28,289 nucleotides of DNA. Origin: Planctomycetota bacterium (GTDB taxonomy: Bacteria; Planctomycetota; Planctomycetia; Pirellulales; Lacipirellulaceae). The notes below the pieces were generated by a model that saw nothing but the letters and a program-made list of their open reading frames with translations, was not told the DNA's origin and made no database searches. The translations under genes were made by a program, and so were the position numbers. Each line of letters opens with the position of its first letter. Position 1 is the first letter of the stretch. The stretch is from the NCBI GenBank assembly GCA_013151315.1, contig JAADIN010000040.1, forward strand, positions 1 through 28,289, written 5' to 3'. Positions 14,978-23,899 of the stretch are shown in pieces.

Positions 14978-16213
14978 ATGATCTCCGTCGACGAAGCTTT
15001 GCAGCACGTGAGCCGTTGTTCGCAGCCGATTCCCTCGGCCTCGATTCCGATCGTTGCTGCGCTGGGGCTTCGGTTGGCCGAGGCGGTGGTAAGCAGCGTC
15101 GATTCGCCCCCGTTCGACAAGTCGATGCTCGATGGTTTTGCTGTGGAAGCGAGCGACCGTTCGCCAACGCGCCGGGTGATCGAGCAAGTGGTCGCCGGCG
15201 AGGTGCCCCATCATGCCGTGGAACCGGGGAACACGATCCAGGTGATGACCGGCGCACCACTTCCCGAGGGTGCCGATGCGGTGGTCAAAGTCGAAGACGT
15301 AAAACATCTCGACGAGGTAACTCTCGAGATGCCCTCGGCGGGCGTTGCTTCGGGAACAGGGATTCTGCGACGAGGAGCCGCTTTTCATCGAGGCCAGCAA
15401 CTGTTGGCTGCTGAGCACCGCTTGACGCCGGTTGATATCGGGCTGCTGGCCGAGATTGGTCAGGCGAAGGTATGCGTGGCTCCGCGGCCGCGGGTTGCCG
15501 TGCTTGCGACGGGGAACGAACTGGTAGAAATTGGCCAGCCAGTCGGAGCGGGGCAGATTGGCAATAGCAACGGGCCGATGCTGATGGCGCTGCTGGAATC
15601 GGTGCATGCCTCATCGATCGACTTGGGAATAGGGCGCGACGATCCCGGCGAGCTGAAGCGGCTCATCTCTGCAGGCCTGGAGGCCGACATGCTGATTGTG
15701 ACCGGCGGGGTCTCGGCAGGCGTCTTGGATTTGGTGCCGGGCGTGCTTCAAGAGTTGGGCGTCGAACAAATATTTCACAAGATCCGCATGAAGCCAGGAA
15801 AACCGTTGTGGTTTGGGCAGCGTGAGCGGACCTTGGTGTTCGGCTTGCCGGGCAATCCGGTGAGCACGTTGGTCTCGTTCGAGATTTTTGTGAAACCGGC
15901 GCTGCGTGCGCTCGGCGGCGAAGATTTCTCGTCGCCCCCGCCATTGCGCGGAGAGTTAACCGGCTCGGTCACACATCGGGGCAAGCGGCCCACGTATCAT
16001 CCCTGTTGGATCGATTTTGGCCGCATCGATTTTGAAAAGTGTCAACAGGGGCTGCCGTCCGTGGAACTAATGCGTTGGAGCGGCTCGGCCGACTTGGCAG
16101 CGCTGACTCGAGCAAATGCGTTGGCGGTATTGCCTGAGGGCGATTACGAGTTGGCGGCTGGTGCCGAGGTGAACGTGGTTGCCTTGCACTCCGGCGACTT
16201 CTTACTCAAGTAG
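14978..16213 (+). CDS. moeA: Molybdopterin molybdenumtransferase
   Basis: A 411-residue cytoplasmic protein, close to the usual MoeA length of about 400, that inserts molybdate into adenylylated molybdopterin. FDKSMLDGFAV at about 46-56 contains the essential Asp (D52). TGAPLPEGADAVVKVED (about 91-107), the MoCF domain ATGNELVEIG (about 177-186), TGGVSAGVLDLV (about 242-253), MKPGKPLWFG (about 271-280) and GLPGNPVS (about 289-296) all match the family. The C-terminal beta domain includes SGSADLAALTRANALAVLPEG. Domain order and length are normal. No other molybdenum-cofactor gene is visible nearby. The TAG stop is the first three bases of a TAGCCGCGAT hairpin repeat. Confidence 0.95.
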   Translation: MISVDEALQHVSRCSQPIPSASIPIVAALGLRLAEAVVSSVDSPPFDKSMLDGFAVEASDRSPTRRVIEQVVAGEVPHHAVEPGNTIQVMTGAPLPEGADAVVKVEDVKHLDEVTLEMPSAGVASGTGILRRGAAFHRGQQLLAAEHRLTPVDIGLLAEIGQAKVCVAPRPRVAVLATGNELVEIGQPVGAGQIGNSNGPMLMALLESVHASSIDLGIGRDDPGELKRLISAGLEADMLIVTGGVSAGVLDLVPGVLQELGVEQIFHKIRMKPGKPLWFGQRERTLVFGLPGNPVSTLVSFEIFVKPALRALGGEDFSSPPPLRGELTGSVTHRGKRPTYHPCWIDFGRIDFEKCQQGLPSVELMRWSGSADLAALTRANALAVLPEGDYELAAGAEVNVVALHSGDFLLK

Positions 16214-16238
16214 CCGCGATCTGACAGATCGCCGGAGT
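16211..16238 (+). repeat. TAGCCGCGAT hairpin repeat, copy 2, starting at the moeA stop codon
   Basis: TAGCCGCGATCTGACAGATC then GCCGGAGT matches copy 1 (3710-3738, inverted). The hairpin GCGATCTG-A-CAGATCGC follows the stop directly, in a 33-base gap between convergent moeA and rseP. Confidence 0.85.
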
Positions 16239-16246
16239 GAAATGCC

Positions 16247-18348
16247 CTAGATATTCCGAGGGATCAGCCCAAAATCGAGCCCCAGCACAAAGATCATCAG
16301 CGAGATGATCAGCGCAAAACCGACCGTGTGCAACGCGACCACAAACTTTTCGCTGGCCGGTCGACCCCGAATGCCTTCGTAGGCGAGGAACACCATGTGC
16401 CCGCCGTCGAGTAGCGGGATCGGCAGAAAATTGATCACCGCAAGGTTGGCGCTCAGCATCGTCAAGAAAATTAGCAGTTTGCCGCCCCCTTCGAATGCCG
16501 AATAACCGGCGGCTTTTGCAATCGTCACCGGCCCGCCGAGTGCGGTCATTGGGATTTGCGTGCCCAGCTTTCGCAGGAAGCGGAAGACCATGCCGAGCGA
16601 ATTGGCGGTCTCTTGATAGCCATAGAGCAATTGTTCGCTCAACGTATCTGCTTTTCGAATGCGCTGGACCGGCAGAAAGACAAAACCACGTTCGGCTAGG
16701 AAAAAGCCATCAGCGTCTGCTGGCAAAAGCGTAGCCTGCTCCTGCTTTTCGTCGCGGGTGTAAGTCAGTTTTACTTGGGTTTCTGGTGGTAAAGATTGAA
16801 GGATTCGAACCAAGACGGGCCAGTTTTGCTGCTCCTTTTCGTCAAACTCGAGCGCCGAAGGAGCTTTGGTGCCTTTCTTGACGTTCTTAGGGAGGATGAA
16901 TTCCGCCTTGGTAATCACGTCGCCACTTTGCAAGCCCGCAGTTGCGGCAGGACTGTCGGGCTGGACATCGGCAACCAGGTTGAGCACCCGGTAGGCGATT
17001 CCCAAGGCGGGAGCTGCCAAGGGGTCGTTGCGGCCAACCAAATGGGACGTCCAAGTCACTTCGCGGAGCGCCAGGTCAAGGTCCTCGGTCGCTTGTCGAC
17101 CATTGCCTGAAGCAGCCGAGCGCCGAACCGTTAAGCGAATGCTGCCGTTCTCCTGGGCCAGTTGGCGCAAGAGCTCTGGTGCGGCGATCGGGTCGTTGAT
17201 AGCGGGGTCTAGTTCGGCCGAGTCGGTGCTGCTGATCTTGTTGATGAAGTCGCCCGGCTCGATGCCTTGGCGCTCTGCTTCAGCTTTTGAACGGCAACAA
17301 TTTTTCCCATTTCCATGACCAAGCCAAGCCGCCTCATCGGTCGGGGAGCAACCGTGATTGTCACTTCTTCGCCGCCCGAAAGGGGGCCGAAACGATCGTC
17401 TTCGGGTGGCTCGCCTCCGCGACGAACCGTGATTTCCAGCGGCTCCGACGAATGGCGGACCAACTCGGCAGCGAATTGGTGATGGGCCGTTACCGGCTTG
17501 CCGCCGACGGCAATCACTTCGTCGCCCCCTTCAAAAGGAGAAGCCACATCGCCGGCGGGCGTTCCCTTCACCGTCGGCATCTCTTGGGCGAGTCGAAGTG
17601 AACTCGGGGAAACGATTCCTACCCGGGCAAGCCCTTTGCCTTGCATCGGTTTGATCAGCAGTGTGTCTTCCTGTTCGCTGTCGGCCCGGCGGACGACAAA
17701 GGGAATTCCGGCCTCCAAATCGCCCAGCGTGACCCCGCTACGGAGCTGCATGAACGAAGGATTTTCAGTCTCGCCAATTTGTACGATCTCATCCCCGGCG
17801 CGGATTCCCGCTTGCCAAGCAGGCGAGCCGGGGGCCGTTTGGGAAACAATGCAGGGAATGTAAGGCACGCCGATTCGGAAGGCGACGGTTGCAAAGACGA
17901 CCGCGAAAATGACGTTCATAATCACGCCGGCCGAAATAATCGCCATCCGCTGCGGCACGCTCTTGGCAAGATAACTGCGACTGTCGACGACAAATTTTTC
18001 GCCATCGGGCCCGGTGATCTCTTTCGTCGCGATTGCCTGGGAACCGCTCGCTTCCGATTCTCGCACTTGCTCGGCAATGTTGGCCGGGTTGTCGTCTTGA
18101 CCGAGCATCTTGACGTAGCCACCCATTGGCAGAATGCCAATGCCGTATTCCGTTTCACCCCACTTGCGGCTAATTTTGTAGCCGCCAATATCAAAGCCGA
18201 TGAAAAATTTGTCGCACTTCACGCCACACATTTTCGCAACTGCGAAATGTCCCAGCTCATGGACAAAAATGACCATCCCCAGGCCGAGGGAAACTTGCAA
18301 AATAACAATCAGCCATTCGACGGGCGAAGTGGCGAAAATCAAGGGCAT
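16247..18348 (-). CDS. rseP: Site-2 protease RseP (M50) with multiple PDZ domains; frameshifted as read
   Basis: Intramembrane zinc metalloprotease that, in the family, cuts anti-sigma factors and clears signal peptides. HELGH at about 30-34 (metal site and catalytic Glu) lies in the first membrane helix, and NFLPIPLLDGG near the C-terminus carries the third ligand Asp. Four PDZ-like modules lie between, around VSQTAPGSPAWQAGIRAGDE, SPFEGGDEVIAVGG, KAEAERQGIEPGDFI and VQPDSPAATAGLQSGDVI; E. coli RseP has two. Intended length is about 700 residues against about 450. At 17285-17288 the run of four T (A on the coding strand) looks one base short. Adding one A joins GKIVAVQ to KAEAERQG without loss. 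As read, the second membrane half is out of frame. The ATG at 18348 overlaps the dxr stop by 10 bases. Confidence 0.9.
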
Positions 18349-19502
18349 ACCCAACTTAAAATCTCCTCGCGAGCCCAACGATCGAATTCGATCAGTTGAT
18401 CGAGCGTAGGCTCCGCTTCATGGCAATGGGACTGGAGAACGCTCCGGCAGGCCGGAACGATCTCGGTAAAGTGTAACTCACCGGCTAGGAAAGCCTCAAC
18501 CGCACCTTCGTTGGCTGCGTTGAGCACCGCCCCTGCCGACCCCCCCGCCTTGGCACATTCGAACCCCAGCTCGAGGGCGGGAAACCGCTCGGGGTCGGCC
18601 GGCTCGAATTCAAGTGAAAAAGCACGGCCAAAGTCCAATCGTTCGGCAACGCCAGCAACTCGCTCAGGATAGGTAAACGCATATTGGATCGGCAGCCGCA
18701 TATCGGGGGGGCTCATCTGCGCCACGACCGAACCATCGACAAATTCCACCATCGAGTGGACGATCGACTGCGGGTGGATCACGACCTCGATCTGCTCCGC
18801 CCCGATACCAAACAGCCAACGGGCTTCAATGATCTCGAGGGCTTTGTTCATCATCGTTGCCGAGTCGACGGTAATTTTCGGCCCCATGTCCCAGATCGGA
18901 TGATCCAGCGCTTCGGCCACGGTGACTTGTTTGAGTTGGTCGGGCGAAAAATCCCGGAAAGGCCCACCGCTAGCAGTCAGAACTAGCCGTTCGACTTCCA
19001 CCGGATTGCCGGCCTGCAGGGCTTGGAAAATCGCACTATGCTCGCTATCGACCGGCAGCAACAGGGCACCCCGATCTCGGGCCAGCTGAGTCACCAACGA
19101 TCCCGCGACCACCAACGTCTCTTTATTCGCCAGAGCGACCGTTTTCTTGTTTTCCAGTGCCGCCCAAGTGCTTTCCAGTCCTGCCCGACCGACAATGGCC
19201 GCCAAAACTAGGTCGACCTCATCACGAGCGACCACCTCGACAAGCGCCGCAGGCCCAACCAGCAGTTCGGTTTCCTCGGGCAGCTTCGACCAATCAAAGG
19301 CTTCTGCGGCGACCGGGTCGGTCGCGATCGCCCAGCGAGGACGAAACTGCTCGGCCTGGGCCAAAAGCTGATCAAGCCGAGAATGGGCCGAGAGGGCGAC
19401 GGCTCGCAGGCGGCCCTTGCTAGCCTGGATCACTTCCAGGGCACTGGTGCCGATGCTGCCCGTCGATCCTAGAACGGCAACCATTTTGGCGGGAGGATTC
19501 AT
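18339..19502 (-). CDS. dxr: 1-deoxy-D-xylulose 5-phosphate reductoisomerase
   Basis: Makes MEP in the non-mevalonate isoprenoid pathway, using NADPH and a divalent metal. The 387-residue length matches the family (E. coli 398). The NADPH site is LGSTGSIGTSALEVI at about 11-25. ANKETLV (about 124-130), DSEHSAIFQ with metal ligands Asp151 and Glu153, ASGGPFRD (about 176-183), and SATMMNKALEIIEA with Glu222 complete the active site. The ATG at 19502 gives MNPPAKMVAVLGSTGSIG; the open frame upstream to 19616 has no family similarity. The last codons overlap the start of rseP by 10 bases, implying translational coupling. The dxr-rseP pair is a common bacterial neighbourhood. Confidence 0.96.
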   Translation of the reverse strand: MNPPAKMVAVLGSTGSIGTSALEVIQASKGRLRAVALSAHSRLDQLLAQAEQFRPRWAIATDPVAAEAFDWSKLPEETELLVGPAALVEVVARDEVDLVLAAIVGRAGLESTWAALENKKTVALANKETLVVAGSLVTQLARDRGALLLPVDSEHSAIFQALQAGNPVEVERLVLTASGGPFRDFSPDQLKQVTVAEALDHPIWDMGPKITVDSATMMNKALEIIEARWLFGIGAEQIEVVIHPQSIVHSMVEFVDGSVVAQMSPPDMRLPIQYAFTYPERVAGVAERLDFGRAFSLEFEPADPERFPALELGFECAKAGGSAGAVLNAANEGAVEAFLAGELHFTEIVPACRSVLQSHCHEAEPTLDQLIEFDRWAREEILSWVCP

Positions 19503-19681
19503 AAACGGCAGTACACAGCCGCACCAAAGGAGGGTGCATAACGTAGGGATGTAGGTAGGGATAATGAGGATGGCGCCAGAAGCACCGGTTGGCAGCTCGG
19601 AATGCAGCCGAAGCACGTTATTCTAGGGGTTTTGGCAATAAACAACAACCCGCGTGGAGATCGCGGCGGCCGAGAGATTCA

Positions 19682-19710
19682 TTGTTATTTTGCAAGGCCT
19701 AACTTAGGAT
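19682..19710 (+). promoter_or_regulatory. Possible promoter for ftsH
   Basis: TTGTTA (19682-19687) and TAGGAT (19705-19710) with a 17-base spacer lie 71 bases before the ATG, in the divergent gap between dxr and ftsH. Each hexamer matches sigma-70 consensus at 4 of 6. Confidence 0.4.
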
Positions 19711-19781
19711 GGAGTAACGCAGCTAAGAAACACTCATTTAGCCACGCCGTTCACGGCGAGCGACCTAGAAAGCAAAGAACC

Positions 19782-21866
19782 ATGGAAGACTCCAAAGACC
19801 CTCCAAAAAAATCACCCGAGAAAAAAACAACCCCGCAAGGCAATAATCTGGTCTGGTACGTCCTAGGCCTAATGGTACTGCTGCTCCTCTTGGGCACGGT
19901 CTGGGGCGGCAACGAGCGCCTAACGCTCAAGTGGAGCGACCTCGAAGAGCTCATCGCGGTCAGCAATCCCGAGTCAAAAACCCCCGGCAACAATTTCATC
20001 ACCGTCGAGGACACATCAACCAAAACGCCCAAATGGTGGAAAATCAACGGACCGACCGATATCAAAATCGGCGCCTTCGAAGTGGTCGGCAAGCTCACAC
20101 GCGAGGAAGTTCGCCCCGAGGCAATCGCCGAAGATGGCTCGATCACCGCCGAAAGCCAGCCACTCGGCAAGCCAGAAAAAGTTACCTTCTCGGTCAACCG
20201 CGATCACAACGAAGAATCGCTCGACGATTTGCTCAAAGCCAACGGAATTCCCTACACGATGGCTGGCCAGCCCAGCCCCTTGTTGGGCTACCTGATGCCG
20301 CTCATGTTTTTCGGCATGTTGCTGCTGCTGATGGTCGTGATGATGCGCCGCATGGGCGGAGCCGGTTCGCCGATGGCGTTTGGCCGCAGCCGCGGCAAGC
20401 TTTACGCTCAAGAAGACATTGGCGTCACGTTTGATGATGTGGCCGGTGTCGACGAAGCGGTCGACGAGCTCCGCGAAGTCGTCGACTTTTTGCAAACCCC
20501 CGACCGTTACCAACGCTTGGGCGGGCGAATTCCCAAGGGCGTGCTTCTGGTCGGTCCTCCCGGCACAGGAAAAACCTTGTTAGCCAAAGCGGTCGCCGGC
20601 GAGGCGGAGGTCCCGTTTTTCAGCCTTAGCGGTTCTGACTTCGTCGAAATGTTTGTCGGCGTCGGTGCCGCACGGGTGCGAGACATGTTCCAGCAGGCCG
20701 AGCAGCGGGCTCCTTGCATCATCTTTATCGACGAGTTGGACGCCCTCGGAAAAACGCGGGGCAGTGGCCAGATCGGCGGGCACGACGAGCGAGAGCAAAC
20801 GCTCAACGCACTGCTCGTCGAGATGGACGGCTTTGGTTCGAATAGTGGCGTAATCGTGATGGCCGCGACCAACCGGCCCGAGACGCTCGACGCAGCCCTA
20901 ATGCGCCCGGGTCGATTTGACCGTCATGTCCTCGTCGATCGTCCTGATGTAGCTGGCCGAGAAAAAATCTTAGACGTTCATCTGAAAAAAATCCGCATGG
21001 CCGAAGATGTGGTTGTGAAAAACGTGGCCGCGATCACCAGCGGTTTTGTGGGGGCCGATCTGGCCAACATTGTCAACGAGGCCGCGCTGCTTGCCGCCCG
21101 TAACGGCAAGAAGGCCGTCGGCATGGAAGAGTTCGACGAAGCGGTCGAGCGTTCCGCTGTCGGCCTCGAAAAGAAAAGCCGCATCATGCATGAGGACGAG
21201 AAGCTGCGTCTCGCCTACCACGAGGGCGGCCATGCACTGATGGCTTACGCGCTGCCCAACACCGATCCGGTCCACAAAGTTTCGATCATCCCGCGTGGCC
21301 TCAGCGCCCTAGGCTACGTCTTGCAGCGCCCCGAACACGATCGCTTCATGTGGACTCGGGAACAACTGGAAGCCCAAATTCAGGTCGCCTTGGCAGGCAC
21401 GATGGCCGAGGAATTGATCTACGACCACGACATCGGCAGCGGCGCCACCAGCGACCTCGAAAAGGCCACGGAGATCGCCCGCAGCATGGTCATGGACTAC
21501 GGCATGAGCTCGCTGGGCCGAGTAAAATACCGCGAAAGCGCCCGCGGCCAATTCCTCGGCGGCGACTTCGGCAGCGCACAACCCCACAGCGAGCAGACGG
21601 CCCGCGAGATCGACATGGAAGTCAAAAAAATCATCGACAAGGCTTTGGAGCAGGTCCGCCACGTAATCAGCGAGCGGCGCGACGCGCTCGAAGCGATCGC
21701 CAAAACGTTGATCGAACAAGAAACGCTCGATGGCGAGGAGTTCAAGCAACTTATGGAAGAAAACTCCCAAGGCGCCCGCATCGTCCCCGGCACCGACGTC
21801 GAGCCAAAACGGGCCGAGGAGCCCGAGGAAAATAATGACTCAGGCTCAGCATCAGCAGGCGGCTAA
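19782..21866 (+). CDS. ftsH: ATP-dependent zinc metalloprotease FtsH
   Basis: A 694-residue membrane-anchored AAA+ protease that forms hexamers and degrades membrane and regulatory proteins. The two membrane helices are at about 23-42 and 168-188, with a periplasmic domain of about 125 residues between. The AAA module has Walker A GPPGTGKT (258-265), pore motif FVGVG (291-295), Walker B IIFIDE (313-318) and the second region of homology MRPGRFDR (374-381). The zinc site is HEGGH (480-484; E. coli has HEAGH), with the distal ligand in GATSDLEKAT. The C-terminal tail is Glu-rich. The ATG at 19782 is chosen because MEDSKDPPKK precedes helix 1 at the usual distance; the open frame further upstream has no similarity to FtsH. 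No strong ribosome-binding site is seen. Confidence 0.97.
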   Translation: MEDSKDPPKKSPEKKTTPQGNNLVWYVLGLMVLLLLLGTVWGGNERLTLKWSDLEELIAVSNPESKTPGNNFITVEDTSTKTPKWWKINGPTDIKIGAFEVVGKLTREEVRPEAIAEDGSITAESQPLGKPEKVTFSVNRDHNEESLDDLLKANGIPYTMAGQPSPLLGYLMPLMFFGMLLLLMVVMMRRMGGAGSPMAFGRSRGKLYAQEDIGVTFDDVAGVDEAVDELREVVDFLQTPDRYQRLGGRIPKGVLLVGPPGTGKTLLAKAVAGEAEVPFFSLSGSDFVEMFVGVGAARVRDMFQQAEQRAPCIIFIDELDALGKTRGSGQIGGHDEREQTLNALLVEMDGFGSNSGVIVMAATNRPETLDAALMRPGRFDRHVLVDRPDVAGREKILDVHLKKIRMAEDVVVKNVAAITSGFVGADLANIVNEAALLAARNGKKAVGMEEFDEAVERSAVGLEKKSRIMHEDEKLRLAYHEGGHALMAYALPNTDPVHKVSIIPRGLSALGYVLQRPEHDRFMWTREQLEAQIQVALAGTMAEELIYDHDIGSGATSDLEKATEIARSMVMDYGMSSLGRVKYRESARGQFLGGDFGSAQPHSEQTAREIDMEVKKIIDKALEQVRHVISERRDALEAIAKTLIEQETLDGEEFKQLMEENSQGARIVPGTDVEPKRAEEPEENNDSGSASAGG

Positions 21867-21880
21867 AAAAGGCAGGCGAG

Positions 21881-21900
21881 CCGCAGGCGTAAGCCTGTGG
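21881..21900 (+). terminator. Hairpin after ftsH
   Basis: CCGCAGGC-GTAA-GCCTGTGG forms an 8-bp stem with one G-T pair, 14 bases after the ftsH stop. No T-run follows it, so it could equally be a REP-type hairpin. Confidence 0.55.
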
Positions 21901-21902
21901 GT

Positions 21903-21935
21903 AGCCCCGCAATGCATCACATCGCGGCTATTTTT
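21903..21935 (-). repeat. TAGCCGCGAT hairpin repeat, copy 3, containing a stop codon
   Basis: On the minus strand it reads AAATAGCCGCGATGTGATGC then ATTGCGGGGCT. The TAG at 21930-21928 is the stop codon of the membrane-protein gene upstream of it. Stem GCGATG pairs with CATTGC through one G-T pair. It is convergent with the ftsH end. Confidence 0.75.
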
Positions 21936-22647
21936 CGTTTTCAAGCTTCTCCGCAATCAGCGCATCAACCTGCTCGCGAAGTTCAGTCGGCACCCGAACG
22001 GCAACTTTTCGACCTATCAGCCCTAGTTCAAGCACAAGGGTATCGTCTTGCTTCTTATGAGGATAACAAACCTTGATTCTCTCCCAAGGTTGGAAACTTG
22101 AAAGCAAGGTGATGCCCTGTTCTCCGATCCAAAATTCTTTGTGCCACCAGATGCAGGTGAAACCAATGGCAGCAAATAGCCCTGGATTCAATCCCTGAAT
22201 AGCTACTTGCCAAAAGCCAGCTCCTCGCTCCGCGTATTTCGCGCACTGTCCTGTCTGGAAAATGATAAAAAAGGGAGCCGTGAGTAGAAAAAACATGCCA
22301 TAAATTTTTGGCGACAAGAGCCAAGTTCGCAGGCAGACAAACCACGGCAGACGAAAGCGAACTAGCCCAACTTTCTTTTCTGATCGATGCTGCCATGTGT
22401 AGCCCAACATCCAGATTGCAAAAGAAGCCGCTCCAGAACCCCAGAGAATCAGCAGGCAGCGTTGCTCGGCTCCGCTTGCCCCTCGCAAGTAGGCTCCACA
22501 CAAGGCTGCGATTCCAGCGACAACGGTCGTCGCGAGCAGTAGCGACTGAAACCGGAATCTTGTTGCACTGAAGGGCTTTAATCCTTGATTGGATTCTGAG
22601 GTTTTCATGCAGGCTGTATTTCCAAGAGGGATGCTAGGTGATTTCAC
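21928..22647 (-). CDS. Predicted four-helix membrane protein, paralog of the upstream gene
   Basis: Unrecognised integral membrane protein, 239 residues from the GTG at 22647 (an ATG at 22608 is an alternative start). An early hydrophobic segment in a planctomycete-style context (RFRFQSLLLATTVVAGIAAL) is followed by helices around CLLILWGSGAASFAIWML, IYGMFFLLTAPFFIIFQ and LNPGLFAAIGFTCIWW. It then has a soluble C-terminal part (GEQGITLLSSFQPWERI ... RVPTELREQVDALIAEKL). The C-terminal part loosely resembles bacterial PH-like or DUF5673-type tails, which is only a suggestion. It shares layout, a Gly-Gln-Cys motif after helix 3 and a nearly identical C-terminus with the neighbouring gene. The GTG start overlaps the upstream stop in a GTGA arrangement. 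The stop codon lies in a repeat. Confidence 0.75.
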   Translation of the reverse strand: MKSPSIPLGNTACMKTSESNQGLKPFSATRFRFQSLLLATTVVAGIAALCGAYLRGASGAEQRCLLILWGSGAASFAIWMLGYTWQHRSEKKVGLVRFRLPWFVCLRTWLLSPKIYGMFFLLTAPFFIIFQTGQCAKYAERGAGFWQVAIQGLNPGLFAAIGFTCIWWHKEFWIGEQGITLLSSFQPWERIKVCYPHKKQDDTLVLELGLIGRKVAVRVPTELREQVDALIAEKLENEK

Positions 22648-23342
22648 CCCGAACCGTTTCCAAGCTTCTCCACGATCAGCGCATCGACCTGCTCGCGAAG
22701 TTTAGTCGGCACACGAAACATGGGGTTTCCTTGAATCGAATAGACGGTACGGTCGTCGTGTTTGGTTCCCAGGTTGGGGGTAATGCGGCTGATCTCTTTC
22801 CACTGGATAAGGCCTTGCTTCAGAACCCCATTCTCGCAAAGCTGAACTTCGTTGCCTGCTCGGATTAGAAAGAGTCCGAACACCACATGCATGGCACAAA
22901 TGGTTCCCCGCATGGCAGCGATCAAATAGGTAGCGATCGAATAGAAAGACCCTTGCGTAGCCATCTGTTCACACTGCGAGCTGTGGAAGATGAACATGAT
23001 AGCGGCAAGGCAAAACAGAAAGATGCCTACCCAATTCGTAACGCTCGACGATGCCCAAAAGTGATAGCTCACACTGGGCAGTCGCATCAAGCACTTCCCA
23101 GAACCAGCACAGTTTTTGAGGCGCATGCGTTCGTAAGACCAATAAAAACACGCCATGGCTAACAAGAATGATCCCCAGAGCACCAGTAGATAAGGCTGCC
23201 CTTCGGGGCTGCACCGGCGGTAGTAGTTGCTCCCGATTGCCGCCAAAACGGCCATCACGCTCATCACCACCAATAGCGAGCGCATGCCGTACTGGACCGG
23301 TTTGATCGGCACGGCAGTAATTTCGTTTTCCACCATCGGCAC
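22644..23342 (-). CDS. Predicted four-helix membrane protein, first of a tandem pair
   Basis: Unrecognised 232-residue membrane protein. The N-terminal QYGMRSLLVVMSVMAVLAAIG matches the 'LRxLL' hydrophobic segment common at the start of planctomycete proteins. Further helices lie around YLLVLWGSFLLAMACFYW, NWVGIFLFCLAAIMFIFH and RGTICAMHVVFGLFLI. A C-terminal soluble tail follows (GNEVQLCENGVLKQGLIQWKEI ... RVPTKLREQVDALIVEKLGN). The GTG at 23342 has GAGGG seven bases upstream, so it is preferred over the ATG at 23336. It overlaps the next gene by 4 bases, so the pair should be co-translated. The Ser-Gln-Cys after helix 3 corresponds to Gly-Gln-Cys in the paralog. Function unknown. Confidence 0.77.
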   Translation of the reverse strand: MPMVENEITAVPIKPVQYGMRSLLVVMSVMAVLAAIGSNYYRRCSPEGQPYLLVLWGSFLLAMACFYWSYERMRLKNCAGSGKCLMRLPSVSYHFWASSSVTNWVGIFLFCLAAIMFIFHSSQCEQMATQGSFYSIATYLIAAMRGTICAMHVVFGLFLIRAGNEVQLCENGVLKQGLIQWKEISRITPNLGTKHDDRTVYSIQGNPMFRVPTKLREQVDALIVEKLGNGSG

Positions 23343-23438
23343 GTTTTAACCCTCATAGGTTCAAGAGTTCTGGTAGTGCCGATTGTAGCACTTTTCTGGC
23401 GGTAGGCGCATGCGAAACAGGCAAGCAGAATAGTGAGT

Positions 23439-23798
23439 ATGCTACGCGATCAAATCCAAGAATTTCAGAAGAACGGCCCCGCGCTGATTGCTGCCGGGAT
23501 GATGATCGTGCTCACCGCGATCCTCTACCCCGGCGTGCCGATCGCGTCAGCGGTCCTGCTCATCGGCTACGGCGCACTGCTCACCCTCTTCGCAAGACCG
23601 AGCCGACAAGAACTGTTCGGCCTGATGAGCCTAACCGTCTACGCCTCGCTGGGCTGCCTAGCCGTCGCGGCGCAGACCCATGCGGCAACGGGTGGCCTAG
23701 GCTATGTGCTGATGGCAGACCATCTGCTGGCAACGGCCCTGTTAGCCTTGCTCATCAAAACAGTCTTGCAGCGATTGAGTTTTTCCTCGACGCAATGA
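23439..23798 (+). CDS. Small predicted membrane protein
   Basis: Unrecognised protein of 119 residues (121 if the GTG at 23433 is used). After MLRDQIQEFQKNG it has about four hydrophobic stretches: ALIAAGMMIVLTAILYPGV, ASAVLLIGYGALLTLFA, LFGLMSLTVYASLGCLAVAA and HLLATALLALLIKTVL. It may be a small inner-membrane protein. It stands alone, divergent from the paralog pair and convergent with the large gene at 23960-26491. An inverted repeat follows 17 bases after the stop. No strong ribosome-binding site is seen. Nothing in the sequence suggests a function. Confidence 0.65.
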   Translation: MLRDQIQEFQKNGPALIAAGMMIVLTAILYPGVPIASAVLLIGYGALLTLFARPSRQELFGLMSLTVYASLGCLAVAAQTHAATGGLGYVLMADHLLATALLALLIKTVLQRLSFSSTQ

Positions 23799-23815
23799 GC
23801 CGCGGATAAGAATTT

Positions 23816-23876
23816 ACTAGCACGCAGCGCAAGCAAGTGGGTTTTGTGAACACACTCGCTTGCGCGTCGTGCTTGT
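23816..23876. repeat. Imperfect 24-bp inverted repeat after the small membrane gene
   Basis: ACTAGCACGCAGCGCAAGC then AAGTG (23816-23839) pairs with the inverse at 23853-23876 at 20 of 24 positions, with a 13-base loop. It lies between convergent genes and may act as a terminator or REP-like hairpin. Confidence 0.75.
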
Positions 23877-23899
23877 ATTGCAAACTGCCGCTCGAAAAA

